A stretch of DNA of 64,000 nucleotides, taken from the NCBI GenBank assembly GCA_963754445.1, contig CAVWFT010000001.1:310001-374000 (forward strand), in the 5' to 3' direction. A program made the position numbers and the translations under genes. This stretch comes from Bog-473 sp963754445. GTDB lineage: Bacteria; Actinomycetota; Acidimicrobiia; Acidimicrobiales; RAAP-2. Below the pieces are notes generated by a model. That model ran no database searches, was not told the origin of the DNA, and was given only the letters and a program-made list of their open reading frames with translations. Shown here piece by piece: positions 7,457-16,490 of this stretch (position 1 is the first letter of the stretch; every line of letters starts with the position of its first letter).

Positions 7457-8959
7457 GTGAGGGCGCTCGTTCCGGCGGGCCGCTGGCGGCCGGCCGCTCC
7501 CGACGCGCCGCCGGGCCCGACGCTGCCCGACATGTGGCGGGCCAATTGGGCCTCCCATCCGACGGCTCCGGTGCTCCTCGACGGACCGAGCGCCACGTCC
7601 CCCGGCGAGGCAACCGTGGTCAGCGCCGCCGGCCTGGACGCCCACACGGCTCGGCTCGCCAGGGCGCTGACCGAGCGGGGCGTCGGCCCGGGGACGCGAG
7701 TCCTGTGGTGCGACCGCTCCTCGGTGCCCTCTGTCGAGGCTCTCGTCGCCGTGCTGCGCACCGGGTCCGTGCTCGTGACGGTCAGCCCGGCGTCGACCCC
7801 GGCCGAGCTGGCCCACGTGACCGAGGACTGCGCGCCCATCCTTGCGCTCAGCAATCACGTCGACGCCGCGGTGTTCCCCTCCGGCCTGACCGTGCTCTCC
7901 TCCGACGAGCTCCTCACCTCGTCCGCCCTCGGCACGGCCGAACCGTCGTCGACCACCTGGCCACCGCTCGACCCCGCTGCCGACGCCCTCATCGTCTACA
8001 CCTCGGGTACGACCGGGAAGCCCAAGGGCGCGGTGCACACCCACGCCTCCCTGCGTGCCGGCGTCACCGCGGTCGTGGACGGCTGGGGCTGGCGACGTCA
8101 GGATCGCCTGATCCTCGCCCTGCCCCTCTTCCACGTGCACGGGCTGTGTGCCGGGCTCTTCGGCACCCTGACCGCCGGAGCCTCGGCCATGGTGTTCGAC
8201 CGCTTCGACGAGGACAGCGTGCTCTCGGCCGCGGTGTCCGGGCAGGCGTCCATGTTCTTCGGCGTGCCCACCATGTACCACCGTCTGGCCGCCACCGGCC
8301 GCGCCGGCGCGCTGGCCAATCTGCGCGTGTGCGTCTGCGGCTCCGCGCCGCTGGCCGCCGCCTTGTGGTCCGAGCTCAGCGGCCAGGGCGTGGACGTCCT
8401 CGAGCGCTACGGCATGACCGAGACGTTGCTCACGCTCTCCAACCCCCTCGACGGAGAGCGGAGGCCGGGTGCCGTCGGCCAACCGCTCCCCGGCCTCGAG
8501 GCGGTCATCGACCAGGTCGATGGCGATGGGGTGGGGGAGTTGTTGGTGCGGGGCCCTTCGCTGTGCCGTGGCTACTGGGGACGGGCCGACGACCTCCTCG
8601 ACGACGAGGGCTGGTTCGCCACCGGGGATCTCGCCTCGGTGTCCGACGACGGCTTCGTCTCCATTCGTGGCCGGCGCACCGAGTTGATCATCACCGGAGG
8701 CCACAACGTCTACCCGGCCGAGGTCGAGGCCGTCCTGGCCCGGCATCCCGACGTGGCCGAAGTGGCTGTGGTCGGAGTGCCCTCGGACGAGTGGGGCGAG
8801 ACGGTCGTGGCCTTCGTGGTCGGATCGCCGGATCCGGCCGAGCTGGACCGACTGGCCGAGGCCGAGTTGGCCCCGTTCAAGCGACCCCGCGAGGTGCGTC
8901 TCGTCGCTGCCCTGCCCCGCAACGCCCTCGGGAAGGTGGTGCGCAAGGATTTGCGTTGA
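7457..8959 (+). CDS. AMP-forming acyl-CoA ligase (malonyl-CoA synthetase-like)
   Basis: 500 residues of the ANL adenylate-forming superfamily. It has the P-loop A3 motif YTSGTTGKPKGAVHTH, the A5 motif ERYGMTET, the A7/A8 motifs GWFATGDLA and IRGRRTELIITGGHNVYP, and a C-terminal NALGKVVRKDL carrying the catalytic Lys. These enzymes activate a carboxylic acid with ATP and load it on CoA. Motif style and short length resemble MatB-type malonyl/methylmalonyl-CoA synthetases, but the substrate cannot be read from sequence. The GTG at 7457 starts 32 bases from the divergent mannosidase gene. The GYD-domain gene follows 41 bases downstream. Confidence 0.85.
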   Translation: MRALVPAGRWRPAAPDAPPGPTLPDMWRANWASHPTAPVLLDGPSATSPGEATVVSAAGLDAHTARLARALTERGVGPGTRVLWCDRSSVPSVEALVAVLRTGSVLVTVSPASTPAELAHVTEDCAPILALSNHVDAAVFPSGLTVLSSDELLTSSALGTAEPSSTTWPPLDPAADALIVYTSGTTGKPKGAVHTHASLRAGVTAVVDGWGWRRQDRLILALPLFHVHGLCAGLFGTLTAGASAMVFDRFDEDSVLSAAVSGQASMFFGVPTMYHRLAATGRAGALANLRVCVCGSAPLAAALWSELSGQGVDVLERYGMTETLLTLSNPLDGERRPGAVGQPLPGLEAVIDQVDGDGVGELLVRGPSLCRGYWGRADDLLDDEGWFATGDLASVSDDGFVSIRGRRTELIITGGHNVYPAEVEAVLARHPDVAEVAVVGVPSDEWGETVVAFVVGSPDPAELDRLAEAELAPFKRPREVRLVAALPRNALGKVVRKDLR

Positions 8960-9000
8960 GGGCCCTTGGGCCTGCGGCAGGGCTGCGGTAGCGTGAGCAC

Positions 9001-9300
9001 ATGCCGACCTTCCTCATGCTCTCGACGGTGGGGCCAGACGGTGCGACGACGCTGACCGAGAACCCCGATCGCCTCAAGGCCGTCAACGCCGAAGTCGAGG
9101 CCATGGGGGTGCGGGTGGTGGCCCAGTGGGCTCTCCTGGGCCAGTACGACTTCGCCACCGTCCTGGAGGCACCCGACGAGACCACCATGGCCCGGGTGTC
9201 GCTGGTCCTCGGCTCACGGGGCACGCTCAAGACCCTGACGCTCTCGGCCATTCCCATCGATGACTACGTCGAGGGCGTGTTGCGGAAATCCACGGGCTAG
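9001..9300 (+). CDS. GYD domain-containing protein
   Basis: 99 residues with the pattern of the small ferredoxin-like GYD family: MPTFLMLSTVGPDGATT at the start, a mid segment GQYDFATVLEAPDE, and TLKTLTLSAIPID near the end. The family is widespread and of unknown function, probably a dimeric alpha/beta barrel. It lies 41 bases after the acyl-CoA ligase on the same strand and may be co-transcribed. The start is the only ATG that gives the full domain. Confidence 0.8.
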   Translation: MPTFLMLSTVGPDGATTLTENPDRLKAVNAEVEAMGVRVVAQWALLGQYDFATVLEAPDETTMARVSLVLGSRGTLKTLTLSAIPIDDYVEGVLRKSTG

Positions 9301-9322
9301 GGCGCGATCAGCGTCGTCGCTC

Positions 9323-9571
9323 TCAGTGCCACCAAAAACCCTGACGCTTGCGCTCGCGCCGCACGTCGTTTCGTGCGAACAGCTCGCCCAGGATGCTGCC
9401 GTCGGAGAGGCGTCGGATGCGATAGCCCTCGTCGGTGACCTCGGCGATCTCGAAGCCACGCACCCACGTCCCCTGGTACTGGTTGCGCACGTCGACCTGG
9501 GTCCCTGGTTCGAGCGGGGTCCGTCCGCCGACGTCGAGTGCATCCCCCCCGCCGTCGCTCACGGGCCCCAT
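9323..9571 (-). CDS. Small conserved-looking hypothetical protein
   Basis: 82 residues, cytoplasmic. A compact beta-rich core (GTQVDVRNQYQGTW, then GFEIAEVTDEGYRIRR, then GSILGELFARNDVR) looks like a small SH3-like or Tudor-like barrel, with a basic tail ending in GFWWH. I do not recognise a named family. It is divergent from rnhB with 20 bases between starts and convergent with the GYD gene (22 bases). Codon use matches the neighbours, so I regard it as a real gene. Confidence 0.65.
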   Translation of the reverse strand: MGPVSDGGGDALDVGGRTPLEPGTQVDVRNQYQGTWVRGFEIAEVTDEGYRIRRLSDGSILGELFARNDVRRERKRQGFWWH

Positions 9572-9591
9572 CGTATTGAGCGCCGACCGGC

Positions 9592-10386
9592 ATGACGGTC
9601 TGCACGCCCGACTTGAAGGAGGAGCGACGCCTCCGTCGCGAGGGTCACGAGTGGGTGGCCGGCCTCGACGAGGTCGGGCGCGGGGCCTGGGCGGGGCCCC
9701 TCACGGTGGGCGTGGCCGTCCTGCGCGCCCGCGTCACCACGCGCTCCATGCCGGCGTGGCTGCGCGATTCCAAGATGCTCAGCGAAGCCAGGCGGGAACA
9801 GATCTTCGACAAGGTCGGCGCCTGGTGCGAGGCCTGGGCCGTCGGCCACAGCACCGCGGCCGAATGCGACGCGTGGGGCATGACCGAGGCGCTGCGGGTG
9901 GCCGGGAGGCGCGCCCTGGCCGGGCTGGGTCAGTCACCCGGAGCACTCATCGTGGATGGCCCTCGTGACCTGCTGCATCACCCCGAGGACCCCTTCGACG
10001 GCGTGGTCCGGCCGATCGTCCACGGGGACGCCAAGTGTGCCTCGGTGGCTGCCGCGTCCGTTCTGGCCAAGGTGGTGCGCGACCGCATTATGCGCGAGGA
10101 GGCGGAGAGCTTTCCGGCCTATGCCTTCGAGCGGAACAAGGGCTATCCCTCCCTGGTGCACCAGACCGCCCTGCGGGGTTACGGCCCGTCGTCCATCCAT
10201 CGCTGCAGCTGGGCCTTCGTGCGCGACCTGCCCTGGTGCGGGCGGGCGGAGCGCTCAGACGACGGTCGAGACCTCGGCGAAGTGGCAGGCCACCGGATGG
10301 CCCTGGCCCCGGTCGATCAGGGCCGGCTCTTCGGTGGCGCAGATGTCCTGGGCTTTCCAGCAGCGGGTGCGGAACCGACAGCCTGA
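9592..10386 (+). CDS. rnhB: Ribonuclease HII
   Basis: 264 residues. Active-site Asp26-Glu27 occur in GLDEVGRGAWAGPL, Asp122 in IVDGPRD, and a further acidic site in HGDAKCASVAAASVLAKVVRD, the family signature. The C-terminal 'HRCSWAF' matches the usual end of the fold. It removes RNA from RNA-DNA hybrids and misincorporated ribonucleotides. The last 44 residues (after about 10255) extend past the usual fold and are encoded antisense to the C-terminus of the convergent oppF gene, a 132-base overlap; this tail is low in recognisable features. Confidence 0.93.
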   Translation: MTVCTPDLKEERRLRREGHEWVAGLDEVGRGAWAGPLTVGVAVLRARVTTRSMPAWLRDSKMLSEARREQIFDKVGAWCEAWAVGHSTAAECDAWGMTEALRVAGRRALAGLGQSPGALIVDGPRDLLHHPEDPFDGVVRPIVHGDAKCASVAAASVLAKVVRDRIMREEAESFPAYAFERNKGYPSLVHQTALRGYGPSSIHRCSWAFVRDLPWCGRAERSDDGRDLGEVAGHRMALAPVDQGRLFGGADVLGFPAAGAEPTA

Positions 10387-11307
10387 AGGGGGCGACTGAG
10401 GGCTCGGGACATCGCCCTCGAGCACGATGTGCTGGCGCGACCGTTCGGCCCGGGGGTCGGGGATTGGCACCGCCGAGAGCAGCGCCTGCGTGTAGGGGTG
10501 GGCCGGTCGATCGTAGACGTCGACCCGGTTGCCCACCTCGACGATCTTGCCCAGGTACATGACGGCGACCCGGTCCGAGATGTGACGCACGACGGAGAGG
10601 TCGTGGGCGATGAAGAGGTAGGCCACCCCGAGCTCCTGCTGCAGCTTGTCGAGCAGGTTCACGACGCCGGCCTGGATGGAGACGTCGAGGGCCGACACCG
10701 GCTCGTCGAGAACGAGCAACTTGGGCTCGAGAATGAGGGCTCGGGCGATCCCGACCCGCTGGCGCTGGCCACCCGAGAACTCGTTGGGGTAGCGGTTGGC
10801 GTGGTACGGCTCGAGGCCGACCAGTTTCAGCGTCTCGGCCACCTTGTTGTTGACCGCCGCCCGATCGCGTTGGCCGTGAATGGCCAGCGGTTCGGCGATC
10901 GCCTCGCCGACGGGGAGTCGCGGGTCGAGCGAAGCGAAGGGGTCCTGGAAGACCACCTGGATGTTGCGGCGCATGCGCCGCATGTCGGGCCCGTTGAGCT
11001 CGGTCAGCTCCACGCCGTCGAACTTGACCGACCCCGAGGTGGGCGGGAGCAGCTGCAGCACGGAGCGGCCGGTCGTCGACTTGCCACAACCCGACTCACC
11101 CACCAGGCCCAGGGTTTCTCCGGGTGCGATCTTGAAGGACACGCCGCACACGGCATGGACGTCGCCCACTTTGTGGCGCACGAACGTCCCCCCGCGCAGC
11201 GGGAAATGCTTGACCAGGTCCGTGACCTCGAGCAGTGCGGGAGCGGCCACCCCGTTGGCCGATGTCGCTCCCGAGGTCGCCTCGGTCTCGATCCCGGAGA
11301 TCGTCAT
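10255..11307 (-). CDS. oppF: Oligopeptide/dipeptide ABC transporter ATPase, OppF/DppF type
   Basis: 350 residues. Walker A is GLVGESGCGKSTTG, the signature motif is SGGQRQRVGIARAL and Walker B is LLVLDEPVSALD. The C-terminal oligopeptide_ABC extension has the Cys-rich GCRFRTRCWKAQDIC segment typical of Opp/Dpp ATPases, where it may hold an iron-sulphur cluster. It hydrolyses ATP at the inner face of the membrane to drive import with OppD. ATG 11307 overlaps the oppD stop (ATGA). It is last in the operon, and its 3' end overlaps convergent rnhB. Confidence 0.93.
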   Translation of the reverse strand: MTISGIETEATSGATSANGVAAPALLEVTDLVKHFPLRGGTFVRHKVGDVHAVCGVSFKIAPGETLGLVGESGCGKSTTGRSVLQLLPPTSGSVKFDGVELTELNGPDMRRMRRNIQVVFQDPFASLDPRLPVGEAIAEPLAIHGQRDRAAVNNKVAETLKLVGLEPYHANRYPNEFSGGQRQRVGIARALILEPKLLVLDEPVSALDVSIQAGVVNLLDKLQQELGVAYLFIAHDLSVVRHISDRVAVMYLGKIVEVGNRVDVYDRPAHPYTQALLSAVPIPDPRAERSRQHIVLEGDVPSPQSPPSGCRFRTRCWKAQDICATEEPALIDRGQGHPVACHFAEVSTVV

Positions 11308-12362
11308 GGCACGGGGCTTTCGATCGTGTCGTCGACGACGCCGTCACCGAACACCATCCCGTGCTCGCCCGCCGCTACCGCCTCGGCGAAGTGGCACGCC
11401 GCCTGGTGCTCGCCCGCGGTCGAGGTGACCGACGGCACCACGGTCAGCGTTGGTTCGACCGATTCGCACAGCTCGGTCGACAGCGGACAGCGCGGGGAGA
11501 AGGGGCAGCCGACACGGTCTCCCATCATGGATGGAGGCGAACCGGGGATCTGGCGCAATCGCTCCGACCCGTCACTGTCGAGGCGGGGGAGCGAACCGAG
11601 CAGGCCGAGGGTGTAGGGCATGGAGGGCCTGTAGAAGACGTCCTCGGCCGTGCCGATCTCGACGGGGCGCCCGGCGTACATCACGAGGACACGGTCGGCC
11701 AGACCGGCGATGACTCCGAGGTCGTGCGTGATGAGGAGGAGGGCGGCACTCGTTTCGTCCAACGCGGTCTTGAGCGAGGCCAGCACCTGTGCCTGGACCG
11801 TCACGTCCAAGGCGGTCGTGGGCTCGTCGGCCAGGATGACCTCGGGATCGTTGGCCATCCCGATGGCGATCACGGCCCGCTGACGCATGCCGCCCGAGAA
11901 CTCGTGTGGGTAGTTGTTGACACGTTCGGCCGGGTTCGGGATGCCGACCATCTTGAGCAACTCGATGGAGCGTTCCTCTGCCTTGTCCTTGCTCAGATCC
12001 TGGTGAGCCCGGATGGCCTCGACGATCTGCCAGCCGATCGTGTACACCGGGTTGAGGGACGTCATCGGGTCCTGGAAGATCATCGAGATGCCGGTACCCC
12101 GGACGCCCGTCAGCTGCTTCTCTTTCAGACCCAGGAGCTCGCGGCCCCGGAATTTGATCGACCCGCGGATCTGCGCGCTCTTCGGCAACAGCCCCATCGT
12201 GGCCAGTGCCGTCACGGACTTGCCCGACCCGGATTCGCCGACGATTCCCAGGACCTCGCCGGGAGCCAGGTCGAACGAGATCCCCCGCACGGCGTGTACC
12301 ACGCCGTCCTTCGTCGGGAAGTCGACCTCGAGTCCTTCGACCTGCAGTGCGGGGTCGGTCAC
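11304..12362 (-). CDS. oppD: Oligopeptide/dipeptide ABC transporter ATPase, OppD/DppD type
   Basis: 352 residues. Walker A is GIVGESGSGKSVTALA, the signature motif is SGGMRQRAVIAIGMA and Walker B is VILADEPTTALD. The C-terminus has the family CPFSPRCPLSTELCE segment. GTG 12362 is preferred because it shares one base with the TAG stop of the upstream permease (TAGTG) and puts the nucleotide-binding domain in register. The open frame to 12479 would lie inside the permease gene. It partners with OppF as a heterodimeric ATPase. Confidence 0.93.
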   Translation of the reverse strand: MTDPALQVEGLEVDFPTKDGVVHAVRGISFDLAPGEVLGIVGESGSGKSVTALATMGLLPKSAQIRGSIKFRGRELLGLKEKQLTGVRGTGISMIFQDPMTSLNPVYTIGWQIVEAIRAHQDLSKDKAEERSIELLKMVGIPNPAERVNNYPHEFSGGMRQRAVIAIGMANDPEVILADEPTTALDVTVQAQVLASLKTALDETSAALLLITHDLGVIAGLADRVLVMYAGRPVEIGTAEDVFYRPSMPYTLGLLGSLPRLDSDGSERLRQIPGSPPSMMGDRVGCPFSPRCPLSTELCESVEPTLTVVPSVTSTAGEHQAACHFAEAVAAGEHGMVFGDGVVDDTIESPVP

Positions 12363-13363
12363 TAGGCCCGGACCTGGCTCTTCTTCGGATCGAACGCCTC
12401 TCGCATGCCGTCGCCGATGAGGAAGATCGACAGGATCAAGATGATCAGGAAGATCGTCGGGAACACGAAGAGCCACCACTCAGTCGTGGCCGAGTCTTGG
12501 CCCTGGTCGACCAGCAGTCCGAGCGAGACGTTGGGAGGCTGCACACCCAGGCCCAGGAACGAGAGGGTCGACTCGAAGATGATGCTGAGGGCGACGGTCA
12601 GGGTTGCGTTCACGATGATCGGGCCGATGGCGTTCGGCAGCATGTGCTTGATGATGATGCGCCGGTTGGTCGCGCCGAGCGCCCGCGACGCCTCGACGAA
12701 ATCACGCTCGCGCAACGAGAGGAAGTCGGCTCGCACCAATCGGGCGACGTAGGTCCACGACAGCAAACCGATGATGATGGCCAGGCCCAACCAGTTGTCC
12801 GATTCCTTGGCCAGCTTGTTGGCCAGCACGATCAGCACGGCCAGGACCGGCAGCACGAGGACCAGGTCGACGAAGCGCATGAGCAGCGAGTCGACCCAGC
12901 CCCGGTAGAAGCCGGCGATGGCGCCGACGGTGACCCCGATGATCGTCGCCATGGCGGCCACGGTCAGAGCGATCTGGATGTCCTTCTCTACTCCGGCCAT
13001 GACCTGGGCGAACATGTCGTTGCCGATGGCGTTGGTCCCGAACGGGTTCGTCCACGAGGGCGGATCGTTCAGGTTGTTGGTGATGGTCGTGTAGTTGAAC
13101 TGCCAGAAGTGGCCGACCAGCAACGACGAGATTCCGAGCAGCGCGAAGACGGCGAGCCCGAGCAGGGCCAACTTCTGGTGGAAGAACCGGCCCAGAACGA
13201 TGCGCAGCTGGCTCTTGGCTTCTCCACCCGCCATGCCATGAGCGTCCGGCGGCAACTCCATCCCGGCGCCGACGCTGGCCAGCGTGTGCGACCCGGCCTC
13301 CGCCGTGGCGACGCCCTGGGAGGTGTGCATGACGAAGTTCTCGTGTCCGGCCGGGTCAGCCAT
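12362..13363 (-). CDS. oppC: Oligopeptide/dipeptide ABC transporter permease, OppC/DppC type
   Basis: 333 residues. A cytoplasmic N-terminal tail of about 60 residues is followed by the first membrane helix (KLALLGLAVFALLGISSLLVG) and a periplasm-side loop (FGTNAIGNDMFAQVMAG). The BPD_transp_1 core then has the EAA loop EASRALGATNRRIIIKHMLPN and ends in SFLGLGVQPPNVSLGLL, the standard DppC signature. It forms the translocation pore with the DppB-type subunit. Its start overlaps the end of the upstream permease gene by 8 bases. Confidence 0.93.
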   Translation of the reverse strand: MADPAGHENFVMHTSQGVATAEAGSHTLASVGAGMELPPDAHGMAGGEAKSQLRIVLGRFFHQKLALLGLAVFALLGISSLLVGHFWQFNYTTITNNLNDPPSWTNPFGTNAIGNDMFAQVMAGVEKDIQIALTVAAMATIIGVTVGAIAGFYRGWVDSLLMRFVDLVLVLPVLAVLIVLANKLAKESDNWLGLAIIIGLLSWTYVARLVRADFLSLRERDFVEASRALGATNRRIIIKHMLPNAIGPIIVNATLTVALSIIFESTLSFLGLGVQPPNVSLGLLVDQGQDSATTEWWLFVFPTIFLIILILSIFLIGDGMREAFDPKKSQVRA

Positions 13364-14333
13364 AACGAATCCTCGGGTCGAGTATCCCGTAGAGGACGTC
13401 CGCCAGCAGATTGAACAGGATCACGAACGTCGCCGTGATCAACAGGTAGGCCAGCATGACGTTGGTATCGAGGTTCGTCACCCCGGTCAGGTACCACTGC
13501 CCGAGGCCCTGCCAGCCGAAGATGATTTCGGTCAGGAGCGCCCCGCCGAGCACGGCGGCGAAGTCCAGTGCGACCACAGTGGTGACCGGGATCATCGCGT
13601 TGCGCAAGACGTGACGGATCAGAACGCGCCGCGAGCTCAGGCCCTTGGCTCGGGCCAGTCGCACGTGGTCGGCGTCGAGCGTCTCGATCATCGACGAGCG
13701 CTGGTAGATGGCCCAGGAGGAGTACGACACCAGGATGAGCGTGATCACCGGTAACGCCGTATGGGCGGCGTAGTCGGGTATTCGACTGAAGAATGACCCC
13801 GAGAGGGTCGGGCTCTGCTCACCATTGGTATAGAAGATGGTTTGGTTCAGGTGCTGGTTGATCGGAATGGCCACGAACTCCTTGAGGGCGAGTCCGAGCA
13901 CGAAGACGGGTGTGGCCAGGAGGACGAAATTGGTCACTGTGATCACGTGGTCGGTCGGCCTGTTCTGGCGAACGGCGGCCAGCACACCGACGAAGATGGC
14001 CAAGAAGATGGCGATGATGGTGGCGATCACCACCATGCGCAGGGTGACGAGCAGATGCGACATGGCCTGCGAGGCCACATCCTGGCCGCTGATGGAGGTT
14101 CCGAGGTTCCCGTGGAGGGCGCCCGTGAACCAGATCCAGTAGCGCTGCCAAATCGGATCGTTGAGGTGGAGGAGCTTCTCCCGGGCCACGATGGTCGAAT
14201 GCGGGATGTGCGGATTGGCCATCAACAGGGCCAAGGGGTTGCCCGAGCTGGCCACGAGGACGAAGACCAGGATCGTCGCGAAGAACAGCACGACGACGCT
14301 GATCAACAACCGCCTAATGACGTAGGCGAACAT
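13356..14333 (-). CDS. oppB: Oligopeptide/dipeptide ABC transporter permease, OppB/DppB type
   Basis: 325 residues, starting with the classic DppB N-terminus MFAYVIRRLLISVVVLFFAT. It has about six membrane helices, the EAA loop with HVRLARAKGLSSRRVLIRHVLRNA, and the terminal motif LADVLYGILDPRIRYG. It lies 111 bases downstream of the binding-protein gene, separated by a stem-loop, and overlaps oppC by 8 bases. Confidence 0.93.
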   Translation of the reverse strand: MFAYVIRRLLISVVVLFFATILVFVLVASSGNPLALLMANPHIPHSTIVAREKLLHLNDPIWQRYWIWFTGALHGNLGTSISGQDVASQAMSHLLVTLRMVVIATIIAIFLAIFVGVLAAVRQNRPTDHVITVTNFVLLATPVFVLGLALKEFVAIPINQHLNQTIFYTNGEQSPTLSGSFFSRIPDYAAHTALPVITLILVSYSSWAIYQRSSMIETLDADHVRLARAKGLSSRRVLIRHVLRNAMIPVTTVVALDFAAVLGGALLTEIIFGWQGLGQWYLTGVTNLDTNVMLAYLLITATFVILFNLLADVLYGILDPRIRYG

Positions 14334-14385
14334 GGGTGGAGTCTAGGGAGGACATAGCGCCGTTACCAGGGGCTCTAACGAATTT

Positions 14386-14423
14386 GAGGGAGGGGTCGGC
14401 CACGTAGGCACGACCCCTCCCTC
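14386..14423 (-). terminator. Intra-operon stem-loop after the binding-protein gene
   Basis: A perfect 13-bp inverted repeat (14386-14398 with 14411-14423) and a 12-base loop, 22 bases after the stop of the binding-protein gene and before the permeases. There is no strong T-run. In many ABC operons such a structure partly stops transcription or protects the 5' mRNA, so that the binding protein is made in excess. That role is inferred here. Confidence 0.6.
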
Positions 14424-14444
14424 GCATTCAACGAATCCCGGCGA

Positions 14445-16193
14445 CTAGCCCAAGGACCAGTCTTCGGCGTTCCAGGTGACGCCCGTGCTCGAGGTGTTCG
14501 GCACGACGCCCTTGAGGTTGCTCGTCCAGGCGAAGAACTGCGGCTTTTGGTACAGCGGCAGTGTCACCATGTCCTGCCAGAGGATGGAATCGGCCTTGTT
14601 GTAGTCCTCCGCCTCCAGGGCCGTGCTCTTGGCCGAGGAACCGGTCGACATCAGCTTGTCGACTTCCGGCTCGGCCGAGTGGGTCCAGTTGTCCCCGCAG
14701 TTGGCCGTGTCGGTGTACGAGCAGTAGATGGACTGGTTGCCGGACACGAAGGGCGTGCTCACCCAGGCGAACTCGGCGATCTGGTAGGTCCCGTCCGGAA
14801 GGTTCGTCCCGAAGAAGGTGTTGGCGTCGTAGTTCTGGATGTTGATCTTGATGCCAATGGACTTCATCTGGGACTGGAAGAGCTCTTCCGTCTCTGCCCG
14901 GATGGTGTTGCCGGACGTCGACTGAATGGTGAAGGTCAGGTCCTTGCCCTTCTGCGGCCCGTAGTTCGGCTGGAAGTAGCCGTCCGAACCCTTCTTGAAT
15001 CCGAGCTCCTTGAGCAGCGAGATCGACTTGCTCGGGCTGTAGGCGTAGTTGGTGCCCTTGTACGCCGACTGCGTCGACACGTACATCCGGCTGCCCAGCG
15101 GCTTGATGCCCTTGGAGATCTCGCCCACGGTGCGGGTGATCAGCGTCTGGCGGTTCACCCCGTGCGCAATGGCCTCGCGGACCTGGAGCTTGGCCAGGTA
15201 CGGGTCGGCCTGGTTGAAGTCGAAGTGCTCGAACTCCAGTCCGGGGACGACTGCCTTGGTGGTCGAAGGCACCTGATTGGCGTTCTGGATGATCGACAGG
15301 TTCACCGTCGACGGGTTGATGACGTTGACCTCTTTGTTCTGCAGCGCCGGAACCAGCTGACTGTCGTCGGAGAAGAAGCTGAAGACGATCTTGTCCAGCT
15401 TGCCCGGGGTGCTCCAGTAGTCAGGGTTGCGCACGAGCACGACCGACTGGTTCGCGTTGTAGCTCTGGATCTTGTACCAGCTACCCGAGATCGTCTGGCT
15501 CGGGCCGCTGAAGCCCGTGTTCCAGCCGACGGTGCGGGCGATGTGGGCCGGCACGACGTTCGAGTAGAGGCTGCGCCAGTCGGCGAAGCTCGGCTTGAAG
15601 GTGACCGTCACGGTCTTGCCGTTGGGGCACATGCCGACGTTGTTGTCCGCCGCAACGCCCGGGGCACATGCGGCGCCACCAGCGGGGTCGGAGCCGACGA
15701 CCGACTCGATCTGGCTGTAGCCGGCGGTCGACGCGTCGTCGTAGGGCTTGCCGCCGACGTCGGTGTACTGCGAGTTACCGCTCTGGGCCTGCCAGTTGTA
15801 GATGAAGTCGTCCGCCGTGATGGGCGTTCCGTCCGACCATTCGGCCTTGGGGTTGATCGTGTAGACGATCGTCTGCGGGTTGGTGCTGGTCTGCACCGCG
15901 CTGTTCAGCAGCTGATTGTTCATCACGGACTGCAACTTTGCATTGGTGATGAATGCTTGGGGCCAGACCATGTTCATGATCTCTTGGAGCACGAACTCGG
16001 AAGCGGCCGAGGTGTTGATGTTGAACCCGACCAAGTTCTCGTCGAGGGCCATCGTGGCGGTGCCGCCCGATGTTGAGGACGCCTTCGTGGACGCCCCGCT
16101 GACCGCCGGTGAGACGGCAATCACGGACACGCTCAGCGCCCCTACCGCCATGGCGGCAAAAGCCGACCGCTTCAATAACCCCTTCAGTCCCAT
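14445..16193 (-). CDS. ABC transporter substrate-binding protein, family 5 (oligopeptide)
   Basis: 582 residues. The N-terminus MGLKGLLKRSAFAAMAVGAL...AVSGAST is a Sec signal peptide without a lipobox Cys near the cleavage site, unusual for a Gram-positive binding protein, so anchoring is unclear. The SBP_bac_5 fold is seen from YTINPKAEWSDGTPITADDF through VVLVRNPDYW to IAHGVNRQTLITRTVG. ATG 16193 is preceded by AGGGAG about 6 bases upstream; the longer frame to 16610 is low-complexity and lacks a ribosome site. It captures peptides, or possibly nickel or other ligands, for the downstream importer. First gene of the operon. Confidence 0.9.
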   Translation of the reverse strand: MGLKGLLKRSAFAAMAVGALSVSVIAVSPAVSGASTKASSTSGGTATMALDENLVGFNINTSAASEFVLQEIMNMVWPQAFITNAKLQSVMNNQLLNSAVQTSTNPQTIVYTINPKAEWSDGTPITADDFIYNWQAQSGNSQYTDVGGKPYDDASTAGYSQIESVVGSDPAGGAACAPGVAADNNVGMCPNGKTVTVTFKPSFADWRSLYSNVVPAHIARTVGWNTGFSGPSQTISGSWYKIQSYNANQSVVLVRNPDYWSTPGKLDKIVFSFFSDDSQLVPALQNKEVNVINPSTVNLSIIQNANQVPSTTKAVVPGLEFEHFDFNQADPYLAKLQVREAIAHGVNRQTLITRTVGEISKGIKPLGSRMYVSTQSAYKGTNYAYSPSKSISLLKELGFKKGSDGYFQPNYGPQKGKDLTFTIQSTSGNTIRAETEELFQSQMKSIGIKINIQNYDANTFFGTNLPDGTYQIAEFAWVSTPFVSGNQSIYCSYTDTANCGDNWTHSAEPEVDKLMSTGSSAKSTALEAEDYNKADSILWQDMVTLPLYQKPQFFAWTSNLKGVVPNTSSTGVTWNAEDWSLG

Positions 16194-16490
16194 GCACGCT
16201 CCCTCGCTCTTCGGCCATCCCGGTGATGACCGCTTCGCATCTTCTCGCCAACGGCGTCGGCATGAAGATTGGCCAAACGTAACGCAATCGCCACATTGTG
16301 GGTAGTGCAGGCCAGAAGAATTTCTGCGGCGAGGGGGTGACATTGGGTTCGATCCGGCTTGCAACGCCCCAGAGCACAAGAATCCTGCGTCAAGAGGGCC
16401 TCTGAGGGAGAAACGGTGAACCTGGGTGCCAGCTGTGTGTTGACTGCGTGAACTGTGACATCCCGCCGTTAACATTGCCCTCGAGAGGCA

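Noticed and set aside
4770..7460. 896-aa open frame antisense to the GH38 mannosidase
   Set aside because: Low-complexity Gly/His/Arg composition typical of a shadow frame; the opposite strand has all GH38 motifs.
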